DNA of 51,825 nucleotides from assembly GCA_014874455.1 (NCBI GenBank), contig JADBJL010000036.1, positions 1 through 51,825 on the forward strand, read 5' to 3'. Shown in pieces: positions 26,571 through 36,386 of the stretch (its first letter is position 1; each line of letters opens with the position of its first letter). The notes beneath the pieces are model-generated. The model searched no databases. It was not told where the DNA came from and saw only the letters and a list, made by a program, of their open reading frames with translations. The stretch comes from Thermomicrobiaceae bacterium. Its GTDB lineage: Bacteria > Chloroflexota > Chloroflexia > Thermomicrobiales > Thermomicrobiaceae. The position numbers were made by a program, and so were the translations under genes.

Positions 26571-27604
26571 CGTGGCCCTCCTCGCTCTGCCCGGCCCTCG
26601 CGGAGCCCGAACCAGCGCTGGCGACCCGGCCGCTCGTCGACCGTGCCGGCCCTACCGGTGTTGGTCACGATCACGCCCGCCAGGATGGTCAGGCCTCCGA
26701 GTACCAAGTAAAGCGTGATCCGCTCGCCGAGGAAAAGCCAGGAGCCGAGCACCCCGAAGACCGGCACCAGGTAGATGTAGACCGAGATCTGGGTGGGCGT
26801 CAGGTAGCGCAGCCCGCGATACCAGAAGGTGAAGGAGACGACCAGCGCGAAGGCACTCATCATCAGCGTGGCGAGCCACTGGGTGGGGGTGAAGCGCAGC
26901 ACTGCCGGCACGATCTCCCGGTCGAGCGCAAGGAGCGGCAACACCGGCAGCGAGCCCAGGATCGTCACCAGGCCGGCGAACTGGCCCGGCGGGTAACGCG
27001 CCAGCAGCGGCTTGCTCAGCACGGTGTAGAAGGCCCAGGCCAGCGGACCGATCAAAGTGATCGCGACGCCGAGGGCGTTGTCGACGCTGAAACGGGCCTC
27101 CGGCCCGCCGTAGAGCAGCACGATCAGAAAGCCCAGAAACGCGATCGCCACGCCGGCCAGTTTCCGGCGCGTCAGCGGCTCGCCGGTCAAGAGGCGAGAG
27201 ACGACGGCGGTGAGTACCGGGTTGCCGGTGACGATCAGGCTGGCGACCGCGGCTGGGATGAGCCGGGTGCCGGTAGCGAGCGCCAGCGTGTTCACCGGGA
27301 TACCGAGCAGTGCCAGCAGGATCAGCATCGGCCAGTCGCGCCGCTCGACGCGCGGCAAGCCGTGCGCCAGCCAGAGCACGATGACGCCGAAGAGCGCGCT
27401 GGCGAACGCCAGCCGCACCACGGTCACCTGCAGCGGGTCGAGCGAGCGCAGCAGGTACTTGATCGAGACGAAGTTCGACCCCCAGCTCACCGCCACGAGG
27501 AGGAGCGAGGCGTGCGTGAGCAGCAGCGCCCGCACCGGAGCCTGCGCTGCGACCGCGGCGGGCGCCGCGGCGTGATCCTCCGTCGCGGTCGATGGGCCTG
27601 ACAT
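26558..27604 (-). CDS. EamA (DMT) family transporter
   Basis: A 348-residue inner-membrane transporter of the drug/metabolite superfamily, with two EamA repeats (about 30-165 and 180-320) and roughly ten transmembrane helices. The repeat signatures are seen in [13 protein letters not shown] and [14 protein letters not shown], and each repeat ends in a GxxLIxxGV-like helix ([11 protein letters not shown] and [11 protein letters not shown]). The cytosolic C-terminal tail is long and basic. Members export amino acids or related metabolites. Its ATG is one base after the aminotransferase stop, which strongly suggests cotranscription, so a compound handled by the aminotransferase is a possible substrate. 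Confidence 0.9.
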   Translation of the reverse strand: MSGPSTATEDHAAAPAAVAAQAPVRALLLTHASLLLVAVSWGSNFVSIKYLLRSLDPLQVTVVRLAFASALFGVIVLWLAHGLPRVERRDWPMLILLALLGIPVNTLALATGTRLIPAAVASLIVTGNPVLTAVVSRLLTGEPLTRRKLAGVAIAFLGFLIVLLYGGPEARFSVDNALGVAITLIGPLAWAFYTVLSKPLLARYPPGQFAGLVTILGSLPVLPLLALDREIVPAVLRFTPTQWLATLMMSAFALVVSFTFWYRGLRYLTPTQISVYIYLVPVFGVLGSWLFLGERITLYLVLGGLTILAGVIVTNTGRAGTVDERPGRQRWFGLREGRAERGGPRWPS

Positions 27605-27605
27605 C

Positions 27606-28961
27606 TCAGCCGAGCACGTCCTCCAGCGCGCCGGCCACGGCTTCGAGCAGGAAGTCGCACTCTTCCCGCGTGATGGTGAGCGGCGGCGCCATCGCGATAC
27701 CGTCCGGCGTGCAGCGCACGATCAGCCCGCGCTTGCGAGTCGCCTGCTCGAGCTTGGGGCCGAGCTGGAAGGAGGGCTCGAACTTGGCCTTGGTCGCCTT
27801 GTCCGCCACGACTTCGACCAACAGCATCAGCCCCTTACCGCGCACGTTCCCCACGTAGGGCCGGTCGAGCAGCTCGCTCAGCTCCGAGAGCAGGTAGGAG
27901 CCGGCCTCGCGCGCGTTGTCCGGCAGCCGCTCCTCCTCGATGATCTGGAGGTTGCGCAGCGCCACCGCGCAGGCCACCGGGTGGCCGGAGTAGGTGAAGC
28001 CGTGCATGAACATCCGGTCGACACCGGAGAGGACGTCGAAGACTTCGTCCGTCACGCCGACGCCGCCGAGCGGTAGGTAGCCGGAGGTGATCCCCTTGGC
28101 GAAGGAGACGATGTCCGGGCTGAGCCCGTACTGTTGCATACCGAACATCGTGCCGGTGCGGCCGAAGCCGGTGATGACCTCGTCGAGGATCAGCAGGATG
28201 CCGTGCCGCTTGAGTACTTCGGCGATCGCCGGCCAGTAGCCTTCAGGCGGCACCACCACCCCGCCGGCGCCCTGCACCGGCTCGCCGATGAAGGCGGCGA
28301 TCGTCTCCGGGCCTTCTCGCTCGATCGTCTCTTCCAGCTCGCGCACCAGCGCCGCCACGAACTCGGCTTCGGTCATCCCCTCGCCAGCGCGGTAGTAGTA
28401 GGGCGCGGTCAGGTGGATGAAGCCGGGCGGGCGCGGGCCGAAGCCTTCCCAGTAGGCCGGCACGCCGGTGGCCGAGAGCGCGCCCATCGCGATGCCGTGG
28501 TAGGCCATCTGCCGGCTGAGGATCTTCACCCGCTCCGGTTGGCCTTTGAGCCACCAGTAGTAACGGGCGATCTTGATCGCCGTCTCGTTCGACTCCGCCC
28601 CGCCGGAAGTGAACTGGAAGTGGTTGATCGGCCCGGGGAAGAGCTCGGCCAGCCGGGCCGCCAGCTCGATCGTCGGCGGGCTGGCCAGGCCGAAGAAGGT
28701 CGGCACGAAGGCCACCTCTTCCATCTGGGCCCGGGCTGCCTCGGCCAGCTCTCGCCGGCCGTGGCCGACGTTGACGTTCCAGAGCCCGGCGAAGCCGTCG
28801 AGGTAGCGGTTGCCCTCGGCGTCCCACAGCCAGGCCCCCTCGCCCCGCACCAGGACCAGTGGCCCGTGCTGGCGCAGCCGGTACAGGTTCGAGACCGGGT
28901 GCAGGTGGTGCGCCTGATCTTTCTGGATCAGCTCGGCTGCATTCCACGTCCGCGTCTGCAT
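27606..28961 (-). CDS. Class III (omega) aminotransferase
   Basis: A 451-residue PLP-dependent enzyme of aminotransferase class III (the beta-alanine:pyruvate, putrescine or taurine-pyruvate group). The PLP-lysine is in DIVSFAKGITSGYLPLGG, the cofactor aspartate in LLILDEVITGFGRTG, and the phosphate/substrate site motif FTSGGAESNETAIKIAR matches the family; a second-subunit residue lies in MHGFTYSGHPVACA. The chain is complete. ATG 28961 follows GGGAGGAC. It is the first gene of an operon with the EamA transporter and moaC, and lies 100 nt downstream of the ABC exporter gene, from which read-through is possible. The amino donor cannot be fixed from sequence. Confidence 0.92.
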   Translation of the reverse strand: MQTRTWNAAELIQKDQAHHLHPVSNLYRLRQHGPLVLVRGEGAWLWDAEGNRYLDGFAGLWNVNVGHGRRELAEAARAQMEEVAFVPTFFGLASPPTIELAARLAELFPGPINHFQFTSGGAESNETAIKIARYYWWLKGQPERVKILSRQMAYHGIAMGALSATGVPAYWEGFGPRPPGFIHLTAPYYYRAGEGMTEAEFVAALVRELEETIEREGPETIAAFIGEPVQGAGGVVVPPEGYWPAIAEVLKRHGILLILDEVITGFGRTGTMFGMQQYGLSPDIVSFAKGITSGYLPLGGVGVTDEVFDVLSGVDRMFMHGFTYSGHPVACAVALRNLQIIEEERLPDNAREAGSYLLSELSELLDRPYVGNVRGKGLMLLVEVVADKATKAKFEPSFQLGPKLEQATRKRGLIVRCTPDGIAMAPPLTITREECDFLLEAVAGALEDVLG

Positions 28962-29061
28962 GTGTCCTCCCAGGCAGGTACTCGCACGCCACGCCCTGAT
29001 TGTCCGTCAGGGAGGACGATCAGTCCAGAGCGAAGCCGCCGCTCGTGGTGTGCTGCCCGCG

Positions 29062-31002
29062 CTAGGCGTCCGTGGTGATGACCTGGCCGCTGGCCAGCAC
29101 CAGGCCGTCCTCGCAGCGCGCCTCGATCAGCCCCGCGCCGAACTGCTGCCGGTAGAGCTGCGCGTACAGCCCGCCGCGCTCCAGCAGCTCGCGGTGCGTG
29201 CCCCGCTCCACCAGGCGCCCGCGGTCGAGCACGAAGATCACGTCGGCGTTCAGGATGGTCGAGAGCCGGTGGGCGATGGCGATCGTCGTGCGGCCGGCCA
29301 TCACCGGCTGCAGGGCGCGCTGCACCAGCCGCTCGCTGGCCGTATCCAGCGAGGACGTGGCCTCGTCCAGGATCAGGATGCGCGGGTCTTTCAGGATCAC
29401 GCGCGCGATCGCCAGCCGCTGCTTCTCCCCGCCCGACATCCGGTAGCCGCGCTCGCCGACGACCGTGTCGTACCCGTGCTCCAGCTCGAGGATGCGGTCG
29501 TGGATCAGCGCCAGCCTGGCGGCGCGCTCGATCTCCTCCTGGGTCGCGTCCGGCTTGGCGTAGAGCAGGTTCTCGCGCACCGTGGCGTGGAAGAGATAGG
29601 GCTCCTGCGTCACCATGCCGATGATCCGGGCCAGCGAGTCGAGCCGGATCTTGCGCACGTCCACGCCGTCGATCTCGACGGCGCCCGCGGTGACGTCGTA
29701 GAGCCGGGGGATCAGGTACGAGATGGTCGTCTTGCCAGCGCCGGTCGGCCCCACCAGCGCGACGAGCTGGCCCGGATCGATCTCGAAGTCGATGTCCTCC
29801 AGGATCCAGGGCCGGGCTGGCGTCTGGCCGTACCGCCCGTCCAGCGCCGGAGGGCGGTGCCCGTCGCTCCCGGCGACGAGCGACGGCGGCAGGCGCGCCT
29901 CGCCGTAGGTGAAGTAGACGTGGCGGAAGCGGATCCGTCCGCGCACTGACTCCGCTGGCAGCGCCACGGCGTCCGGGGCGTCGACGATCTCGGGCGTGAG
30001 ATCGAGGTAGTCGAAGACCCGCCGGAAGAGCGCCAGCGATGACTGCACCTCGACCGAGACGCGGAGCAACTGCCCGATGGGGAAGAAGAGGCGTGTCTGC
30101 AACGTAGTGAAGGCGACCAGCGTGCCAGCGCTGACCTCCGGGCCACGGCCGCTGGCCAGCAGGTAGCCAGCGACCAGGTAGACCAGCGCTGGCATGACCG
30201 AGAAGAAGGCCTGGACGACAGCGAAGAAGCCTTGCCCCACCATCTGCTGCCGTAGCTGCAGCTCGGCCAGCCGCCGGTTCTCGCGCCGGAAGCGCTCGAG
30301 CTCGTCCTGCTGCCGGCCGAAGACCTTGGCCAGCAGCATGCCGGAGACCGAGAGCGTTTCCTGCGTGATCGCGCTCATCTCCGCCTTGGACTGCTGGGCC
30401 ACCTCGGTGAGCTTCCGCCGCGTCTTGCCCACCCGATAGGTGAGCCAGACGAAGAGCGGCGTGACCAGCAGCGAGAGCGCCGTCAGCGGCCAGGAGATCG
30501 CCAGCATCGCGACCAGCGTGCTGACCACGATCACGACGTTGGCCAGGACGGTCGCGGCCGTGTCGGTGACGACCGACTGCACGCCGCCGACGTCGTTGGC
30601 CAGGCGCGACTGGATCTCCCCGGTACGGGTGGCGGTGAAGAAGCGCAGCGACATCCGCTGGAGGTGGGCGTAGAGGCGGTCGCGCAGATCCTGCATCACC
30701 CGCTGGCCGACCCGGTTGGCGAGGTAGGTCTGCCCCACGCCGATAGCTCCACCGACGACCGGTACGGCGGCCATCAGCGCGACGAGCCGGGTGAGCAAGC
30801 CGAGGTCAGGACAGCCCGAGCCGCAGAAGAGCGCCCGGTCGAAGATGACCCGGATCAGGAGCGGGTTGACCACGCCCAGCCCGGAGCTGAGCAGGATCGC
30901 GAGGGTGACGAGCAGGGTCTGGGCCCAGTAGGGCCGGAAGAGGTCGACGATCTTGGGCAAGAGGCGATCGTCATCGCCGGGACGTACCGGTTGTCCGCGC
31001 AT
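29062..31002 (-). CDS. ABC exporter, fused permease and ATPase
   Basis: A 646-residue type IV (MsbA/LmrA-like) half-transporter. Residues about 25-330 form the six-helix membrane domain; the nucleotide-binding domain follows (about 400-640). The Walker A loop is GPTGAGKTT, the Q-loop is in MVTQEPYLF, the ABC signature is MSGGEKQRLAIARVIL, Walker B is ILILDEATSSLD and the H-loop is in IAIAHRLSTI, so it is complete and should work as a homodimer, exporting a lipid, drug or peptide. An unusual 40-residue insert (GSDGHRPPALDGRYG) lies between the membrane domain and ATPase. ATG 31002 has GGAGAG upstream; a promoter candidate lies at 31133-31104. Confidence 0.93.
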   Translation of the reverse strand: MRGQPVRPGDDDRLLPKIVDLFRPYWAQTLLVTLAILLSSGLGVVNPLLIRVIFDRALFCGSGCPDLGLLTRLVALMAAVPVVGGAIGVGQTYLANRVGQRVMQDLRDRLYAHLQRMSLRFFTATRTGEIQSRLANDVGGVQSVVTDTAATVLANVVIVVSTLVAMLAISWPLTALSLLVTPLFVWLTYRVGKTRRKLTEVAQQSKAEMSAITQETLSVSGMLLAKVFGRQQDELERFRRENRRLAELQLRQQMVGQGFFAVVQAFFSVMPALVYLVAGYLLASGRGPEVSAGTLVAFTTLQTRLFFPIGQLLRVSVEVQSSLALFRRVFDYLDLTPEIVDAPDAVALPAESVRGRIRFRHVYFTYGEARLPPSLVAGSDGHRPPALDGRYGQTPARPWILEDIDFEIDPGQLVALVGPTGAGKTTISYLIPRLYDVTAGAVEIDGVDVRKIRLDSLARIIGMVTQEPYLFHATVRENLLYAKPDATQEEIERAARLALIHDRILELEHGYDTVVGERGYRMSGGEKQRLAIARVILKDPRILILDEATSSLDTASERLVQRALQPVMAGRTTIAIAHRLSTILNADVIFVLDRGRLVERGTHRELLERGGLYAQLYRQQFGAGLIEARCEDGLVLASGQVITTDA

Positions 31003-31103
31003 GTGGCTGGCTCTCCACGGTGTCTCCTCGTCACGCCGCCCGTCTCGGGCCGCCTGGCCGGCCCGGGCGTGACCGCAGCGCCCGGCGCTACAAGGTAATC
31101 ACA

Positions 31104-31133
31104 ATTACACACCAGGGTCCGCCTGTCGTGCAA
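31104..31133 (-). promoter_or_regulatory. Predicted promoter of the ABC exporter
   Basis: Minus strand: TTGCAC (31133-31128), 18-nt spacer, TGTAAT (31109-31104). The -10 matches at five of six bases and the -35 only at three; about 100 nt of leader follow before ATG 31002. Confidence 0.4.
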
Positions 31134-31506
31134 GAACGCCGCCGCACGGCCGGTCTACGCGCCGCCGCGCCGTCTCCGAAACTCGCAGGCCACCTGGCCC
31201 ACGCGGAGCCCCAGCCGGCTGAGCCTGAACGGCTCTTCGGTGCAGGTATCAACGTGCGGCGGAGTGAGGAAGCCTCTGCCCGCAGCCAACGGATACGGTC
31301 GTCCGCCCGCAGGCCCGCAATCGATCCGGACGCGCGTCGCTGCCATCGCGCTTCTTCGCCTGCCCTGCACGATACGCCTGCTCTCCTCAGCCGGTCGCGA
31401 GCGGCAAAACTGGCGCACACTTGCGGTGACCAGTGCTAGGCTGCTCCTGAGAAGGAAAGGCTGCCGAATCAGGACTTTTCTCCCCCTTCCGCTCCTACCA
31501 GACGAT

Positions 31507-31535
31507 TTGACGAAAACTGGTACCTGGCCGATACT
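31507..31535 (+). promoter_or_regulatory. Predicted promoter of the GAF/HD-GYP gene
   Basis: TTGACG (31507-31512), 17-nt spacer, GATACT (31530-31535). It has the same layout as the promoter at 6548-6576. About 150 nt of leader separate it from ATG 31691. Confidence 0.55.
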
Positions 31536-31690
31536 ACAGAGTGTTCGCTGGCGTATGGAGAAGCTGGTCCGTGTCGTGTCATATCCGCTCGATGCTCGGC
31601 ATGGAATGGCGCTTCCCCGTTCGAGTCGGCGGCCAGCGCCCGTTCTTCGTACCGACCATGGTGTTTTGTGTGAGGAGTGGATGACCCCCC

Positions 31691-34600
31691 ATGCCGGAGC
31701 GCTCGATGCGGCGCCGCGCACGGCGCAGGGGTCGCTCTGAAGCCTCTTCGCCACTCGCTGGTGCCGTTCACCCTGACGCGGCCGAACGTCAGGCCGTCCG
31801 CGCTTCTCCGTCTAGCGTGCAGATCGGCGAGGCGTCCACGCCATCCGAAGGTGCTGCCGGTCTAGGGACGGGCGAGGCAGAGTGCACCACGTCGTCCTTG
31901 CCGGAGCCGACGGCGCTCCTGCAGACGCTCGTCACCCAGCTCGCCCATGCCGTGCGTGCCGACCTCGCGAGCTTCTACATCTACGACGAGACGCTCACCC
32001 GCACCGAGCTGGCCATCTACGCTGGCTCTCTCGCCGAGACCGTCTACGACACAGCAGCGATTCAGCTATCGCCGCGCGAGGTGCCGGCCGAGGCCGAAGT
32101 CCTCCGCAGCGGCCGGATCCTCCACCTGACCTCGATCGAGGAGTATCGGCGCTGGCCGCCGGTCAACCAGACGCTGCGGGAGCTGGCCGAGCGCGGGCGT
32201 CTCGTCAGCCTGCTGGTGCCGCTGCGCTGGGAAGGGCGGCTGATCGGAACCGCCTCGCTCCGGCGCTTGCGGCAACCGATCCCCTTTCACGACCAGGAAA
32301 TCCGCTTAGCGGAAGAGCTGTGCGCCCTGGCGACCATCGCCGTGCTGGTGCACCGGCACTACTTCGAGGAATACCGGGAGCGCCGGTTTCTCGAGACCCT
32401 GCTCGATGTCAGTCAGGCGGTCGCCAGCCTGCCGGATCTCGACCAGATCCTGGCAGTCATAGTCGACACCGTGCGGCGGACGCTTAGCACTGAGGCAGCC
32501 AACATCCTTGTCTTCGACGAGGAGGGCGAGTACACGGCCAAGCTCTTCCACGCCGGGGTCACCGAGCATGACCGTCGAGTAGTTCAACACAGCTCGGTCT
32601 TCCCCTCGTCGGCGATACCGGTCGAAGTGCAGTTGCGGGAGACATTGCAGCCGGCACTCATCGCAGCCGCTGGTTTCGCGCAGGCGCTGGGGCCGGCCGC
32701 TGACCTCGTCGCGTTCCTCGGTGACCAGCGCGTGCGGGAACTACTTGTTCTCCCGCTGGTCGATCGCGGGCGCATGGTCGGCGTCTGCTACACCTGGAGC
32801 TATCGAGAAGACCACCGGTTCGATCCTCGCGCGGTCGACACCGCCGCTGCCGTACTCAACGCGGCGGCCGGCGCGGTGACGCGAGCGCGGCTGCAGGAGC
32901 AGGCAGAGCGCCACCTGGAGGAGCTCCAGGCGCTCTGGGAAGTCGCCCACACGGTCGGCTCCAGCCGTACACTGGGCGACGCCCTCGACCAGATCGCCAG
33001 CGCCCTGCGGCGGTTCATCCGGTTCGACTCGGCGATGGTCGCCGAGCCCGACGAGTCCCAGCCGGGATACCTGGTGATCCGCTGGGCCTGGGGCAATGCT
33101 ACCGGCCGGATCGGTCGAGCTGTGCCGGTCGACGGGAGCCTGGTCGGTCACGTGTTCAAGACCGGGAAGGGCGTGAACGTCGCCGACACCGGGCTCGATC
33201 CCCGCACGTACCATCCTCCGCACGGCCGGTTCGTCATCCGCTCGGTGATGATCCAGCCGCTGCTCCGCGAGGGCAAGCCGATCGCCGTCCTCGGCCTGGG
33301 GCGGGATGCTGGCCCTCCCTTTACACCGGAAGAGGAGCGCCTCTTCGCCGTGCTGGCTCAAGAGGCGAGCACGGCCGTCGTGCTGATCCGGGCGCGGGAG
33401 GCGCTGGAGCGGCGCGAGCGCGCGCAGGCGCTGCTGGCCGAGATCGGCGAGGCGCTGCTCGGTGCCCGCGACCCGGTCGCGATGGTCGAGGCCGTCGCGC
33501 GCCTGGCCGCTGGCGTCGTCGGCGAGGCGGTCGCTGTCACGCTCCACACGCACATCCCGGATCAGGTCGAGGCATATGCCACCGACCACGTGGATCCGAT
33601 CCGCCACGAGCGGCTCCGCGGGCTGCTGCAGCGTGACCGCAGCCGGGCGCTCGTCACCTGGCTGGCACAGGGCGATAGCCCACGAGTCGTCCGCTGTACG
33701 GAACTGGACAAGGTACCGGTCGAGGTAGCGGAGCACCTGTCGGCGGTCATGGATGCCGCTGGAGTCCAGGTCGTCGTGGCGGAGGTCTGGCGGGTGGCGG
33801 GCAACGCGCGGGGCCTGCTCGCCGCCGGCCTGGCTCAGGGCGACAGCGAGCGCATCGCCTCCGCCCGGACGCTGCTGCAGGCGATCGGCGAGCGGCTCGG
33901 CCTCGCGGTGGAGCGCTGGCAGGCCGCGCAGGCCCGCGAGGCGCTGCTCCGCGTTGCCCGCGAGTTCGCCAAGCACAGCGAGCTGTCCGATTTGCTCCAG
34001 GTCATCGTCGGCGAACTCTCAGCAGTGCTCCCGCACGACCGCTTCATCCTCTTCGAGGCCGACGAGCACGCGCGGCGCCTGCGCGCCGTGCTCTCGTCGG
34101 AGATCTACCGCCAGACGTGGGGAGATGTCTGGGAGGTGCCATACGGCCAGGCGCTGAGCGGAGCCGTGGCGGTCACGCGCCGTGCCGAGCTGGTGCTCGA
34201 TGCCCGCGCGGACGCGCGCGTCCGATTCAATCCTCGCGAAGACCCGTCGGTCAACATGAGCCTGATGGCTGCGCCGCTGGCCGTACAAGATCGGCTGCTC
34301 GGCGTGCTGCTGGTCGGCCGGATCGGTGCCGGCCGGTTCAGCGAGCACGAGTTTCAGACCTTCCAGCTCTTCGCCGCTCAAGCGGCTGTCGCGCTCTGGC
34401 AGGCCCAGCAGCGCGAGCGTGAGCGGTCGCTCTATCGCGCTTCGGTCGAAGTGCTGGCCGCGACCGTCGACGCGAAAGATCCGTACACCCACGACCATTC
34501 GCGCAAGGTGGCGCGCTATGCCCGGCTGCTCGCCGAGGCGATGGGCTGCCCACCGGAGGAGGTGGAGCAGATCGAGCTGGCGGGGCTGCTCCACGACGTC

Positions 34601-35536
34601 GGCAAGATCGGGATCCCTGATCACATCCTGCGCAAGCCCGGCCGGCTGGATCCCGAGGAGTGGGAGCTGATGAAGGCGCACGCGCCTCTCGGTGCCGATA
34701 TCCTGGCGGCGCATCCAGCGCTCCAGCCGATCGTCCCGCTGATCCGCCACCACCACGAGCGCTGGGACGGCAAGGGGTATCCCGACGGGCTGCACGGGGA
34801 CGAGATCCCGCTCGGCGCCGCGATCATCGGCCTGGCCGACGCCTTCGACACCATGACCTCCGACCGGCCGTACCGGCGGGGGATGCCGATCGCGGCGGCG
34901 GTCGAGGAACTGGTGCGCTGTAGCGGCACCCAGTTCCACCCGGAGGTGGCCGCCACCTTCCGGCGCCTGCTCGAGGAGTCGCCCGAGCTCGCCGGGCTGA
35001 TGGCCGCCTCGACGCTGCAACGGTTTCCGATGGCGGAGGTCACCGAGTTCACCGTCCTGCACGAGCTGGGTGAGCGCGTCGGGCAGATCACCGACTTCAA
35101 CGCCCTGGCGGAAGTCATCGACCTGACGATTTCGGGCTCCCTCGGTGCGAGCGACCTCGCCGTCGTGCTGCTCGACGAGGCGAGCGGCGAATTGGTAGTG
35201 CGCTATTCGCGCTGGTACCCGCACCTGAGCGGCCGGGTGCGACTCCGACCCGGCGAGGGGGCAAGCTGGGACGTGATGGCCAGCGGCCAGCCGTTGATCA
35301 TCCGTGACCCACAGGCGGATCCCAAGCTCATCAAGCTCGGCTCTCGGCCCTTTAGCACCGCTATCCTCGCGCCGATCGTCGCCGGAGACCAGCCGATCGG
35401 GACACTCGCGATCTCGCGCGTCGCCCCGGCGGATCAGGAAACGGACGAGCGCGACGCCCGGGTTCTCGCCGCGATCGGGCGACACATCGGCCCGCTGCTG
35501 CGCCTGCTCGCACACGCCATGCCTTCAGCGTCGTAG
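31691..35536 (+). CDS. Multi-GAF sensor with HD-GYP phosphodiesterase domain
   Basis: A 1281-residue soluble signalling protein. Five GAF or GAF-like domains (about 70-225, 235-400, 410-575, 585-755, 765-925) are followed by an HD-GYP domain (about 925-1110) and a sixth GAF at the C-terminus (about 1125-1275). The HD-GYP site is complete: His934 in HDHSRKV, H968-D969 in LLHDVGKIGIPD, the HHHERW pair and the G1029-Y-P motif, so it probably hydrolyses cyclic di-GMP (or a related dinucleotide). No transmembrane segment is seen, so it senses intracellular signals. ATG 31691 lacks a well-placed ribosome site: the nearest GAGGAG better fits ATG 31681 of a 19-codon leader. GTG 31817 is another possible start before the first GAF. 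Confidence 0.92.
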   Translation: MPERSMRRRARRRGRSEASSPLAGAVHPDAAERQAVRASPSSVQIGEASTPSEGAAGLGTGEAECTTSSLPEPTALLQTLVTQLAHAVRADLASFYIYDETLTRTELAIYAGSLAETVYDTAAIQLSPREVPAEAEVLRSGRILHLTSIEEYRRWPPVNQTLRELAERGRLVSLLVPLRWEGRLIGTASLRRLRQPIPFHDQEIRLAEELCALATIAVLVHRHYFEEYRERRFLETLLDVSQAVASLPDLDQILAVIVDTVRRTLSTEAANILVFDEEGEYTAKLFHAGVTEHDRRVVQHSSVFPSSAIPVEVQLRETLQPALIAAAGFAQALGPAADLVAFLGDQRVRELLVLPLVDRGRMVGVCYTWSYREDHRFDPRAVDTAAAVLNAAAGAVTRARLQEQAERHLEELQALWEVAHTVGSSRTLGDALDQIASALRRFIRFDSAMVAEPDESQPGYLVIRWAWGNATGRIGRAVPVDGSLVGHVFKTGKGVNVADTGLDPRTYHPPHGRFVIRSVMIQPLLREGKPIAVLGLGRDAGPPFTPEEERLFAVLAQEASTAVVLIRAREALERRERAQALLAEIGEALLGARDPVAMVEAVARLAAGVVGEAVAVTLHTHIPDQVEAYATDHVDPIRHERLRGLLQRDRSRALVTWLAQGDSPRVVRCTELDKVPVEVAEHLSAVMDAAGVQVVVAEVWRVAGNARGLLAAGLAQGDSERIASARTLLQAIGERLGLAVERWQAAQAREALLRVAREFAKHSELSDLLQVIVGELSAVLPHDRFILFEADEHARRLRAVLSSEIYRQTWGDVWEVPYGQALSGAVAVTRRAELVLDARADARVRFNPREDPSVNMSLMAAPLAVQDRLLGVLLVGRIGAGRFSEHEFQTFQLFAAQAAVALWQAQQRERERSLYRASVEVLAATVDAKDPYTHDHSRKVARYARLLAEAMGCPPEEVEQIELAGLLHDVGKIGIPDHILRKPGRLDPEEWELMKAHAPLGADILAAHPALQPIVPLIRHHHERWDGKGYPDGLHGDEIPLGAAIIGLADAFDTMTSDRPYRRGMPIAAAVEELVRCSGTQFHPEVAATFRRLLEESPELAGLMAASTLQRFPMAEVTEFTVLHELGERVGQITDFNALAEVIDLTISGSLGASDLAVVLLDEASGELVVRYSRWYPHLSGRVRLRPGEGASWDVMASGQPLIIRDPQADPKLIKLGSRPFSTAILAPIVAGDQPIGTLAISRVAPADQETDERDARVLAAIGRHIGPLLRLLAHAMPSAS

Positions 35537-35558
35537 CCGTCGCCCACGCGCCGCGTCG

Positions 35559-36386
35559 CTACGCCAGCCCGAGCGCCTCGAGCCGGACGATTCCCAGTAG
35601 CACCAGGAGGGTGATGATGACCGGCTGGTGCACGAGATAGAGCACCAGCGCATGGCGCCCGATCCAGACCAAGAGGCGCGCTGGCGGCAGTGCCGACCAG
35701 TCGGGCAGCGGCACGACCGGCCGGCCGCCGGGATACAGCAGGTTGCCGAGCGCGACGCCCCAGAGTGCCACGCCGAACCAGGGAAGCAACGGGCGGTAGT
35801 CGAAGGAGCTGAAGCCGGCCGGCGGGAGGCCGAGCCAGAGCAGCCAGGGAAAGCTGGCCGGCAGCACCACGCCGTCGATCAGGGTGCCGAGGGCGACCAG
35901 GACGGATCCGAGCAGCAGGTTCGAGAGCACGCCGCTGAGAAACGGCCCGGCCAGCAGGATCGAGACCCCGATCAGGTGCAGGATGCCGAAGAGGACGACC
36001 TGGCGGGGGTCGACCAGCCAGGTGGCGATGGTGACCAGGAAGCCGTAGCCTAGAATCCGGAACCCGCGGCGCACCAGGTACGGCCAGTACGGGCCAGCCT
36101 GGCGCGCGCGCCAGCGTGCCCGGCTCAGGGTCAACGAGACACCGACCAGGAGCAGAAATAGCCCGGCGGTCGCGTCGGCGAAAGCGCCCCAAAAGCCGCT
36201 CGTGACCGCGATCGGCCAGCCGGCGAAGTAGCGCAGGTCGAACAGGAGGTGGTAGAGGGCCATCATGCAGAACGCGACCCCGCGCACGGCGTCGACTTCC
36301 CACAGACGTGAGGAGCGTGCCTGCGCCGCGGGTCGGGCTAGCGGCAGTCGGGCGGGGAGCGCGGGGCGAGCCATCCTGCTTCTCAT
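35559..36386 (-). CDS. DUF1624/HGSNAT-like membrane acyltransferase
   Basis: A 275-residue polytopic protein of the heparan-alpha-glucosaminide N-acetyltransferase catalytic (DUF1624) family. The opening signature is W-E-V-D-A-V-R-G-V-A, followed by MALYHLLFDLRYF with the conserved YH-x-x-FDL, and the chain has about seven to eight membrane helices. The eukaryotic relative transfers acetyl groups across a membrane to sugars; bacterial substrates are unknown. ATG 36386 overlaps the stop of the upstream oxidoreductase gene as ATGA, so translation is probably coupled, and AGGAG lies just before it; ATG 36374 is the alternative. It ends 22 nt from the convergent GAF/HD-GYP gene. Confidence 0.85.
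   Translation of the reverse strand: MRSRMARPALPARLPLARPAAQARSSRLWEVDAVRGVAFCMMALYHLLFDLRYFAGWPIAVTSGFWGAFADATAGLFLLLVGVSLTLSRARWRARQAGPYWPYLVRRGFRILGYGFLVTIATWLVDPRQVVLFGILHLIGVSILLAGPFLSGVLSNLLLGSVLVALGTLIDGVVLPASFPWLLWLGLPPAGFSSFDYRPLLPWFGVALWGVALGNLLYPGGRPVVPLPDWSALPPARLLVWIGRHALVLYLVHQPVIITLLVLLGIVRLEALGLA

Larger units (their letters stand above)
31003..31690. other. Divergent intergenic region between ABC exporter and sensor gene
   Basis: These 688 nt hold no believable gene; short open frames on both strands have no family character. They contain one promoter in each direction (31133-31104 minus and 31507-31535 plus) and a short leader frame (31681-31740, 19 codons) before the sensor gene. 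Confidence 0.6.

Noticed and set aside
31003-31690. Open frames of 100-199 codons in the ABC exporter/sensor spacer
   Set aside because: No motif, signal peptide or ribosome site; codon use is not gene-like.
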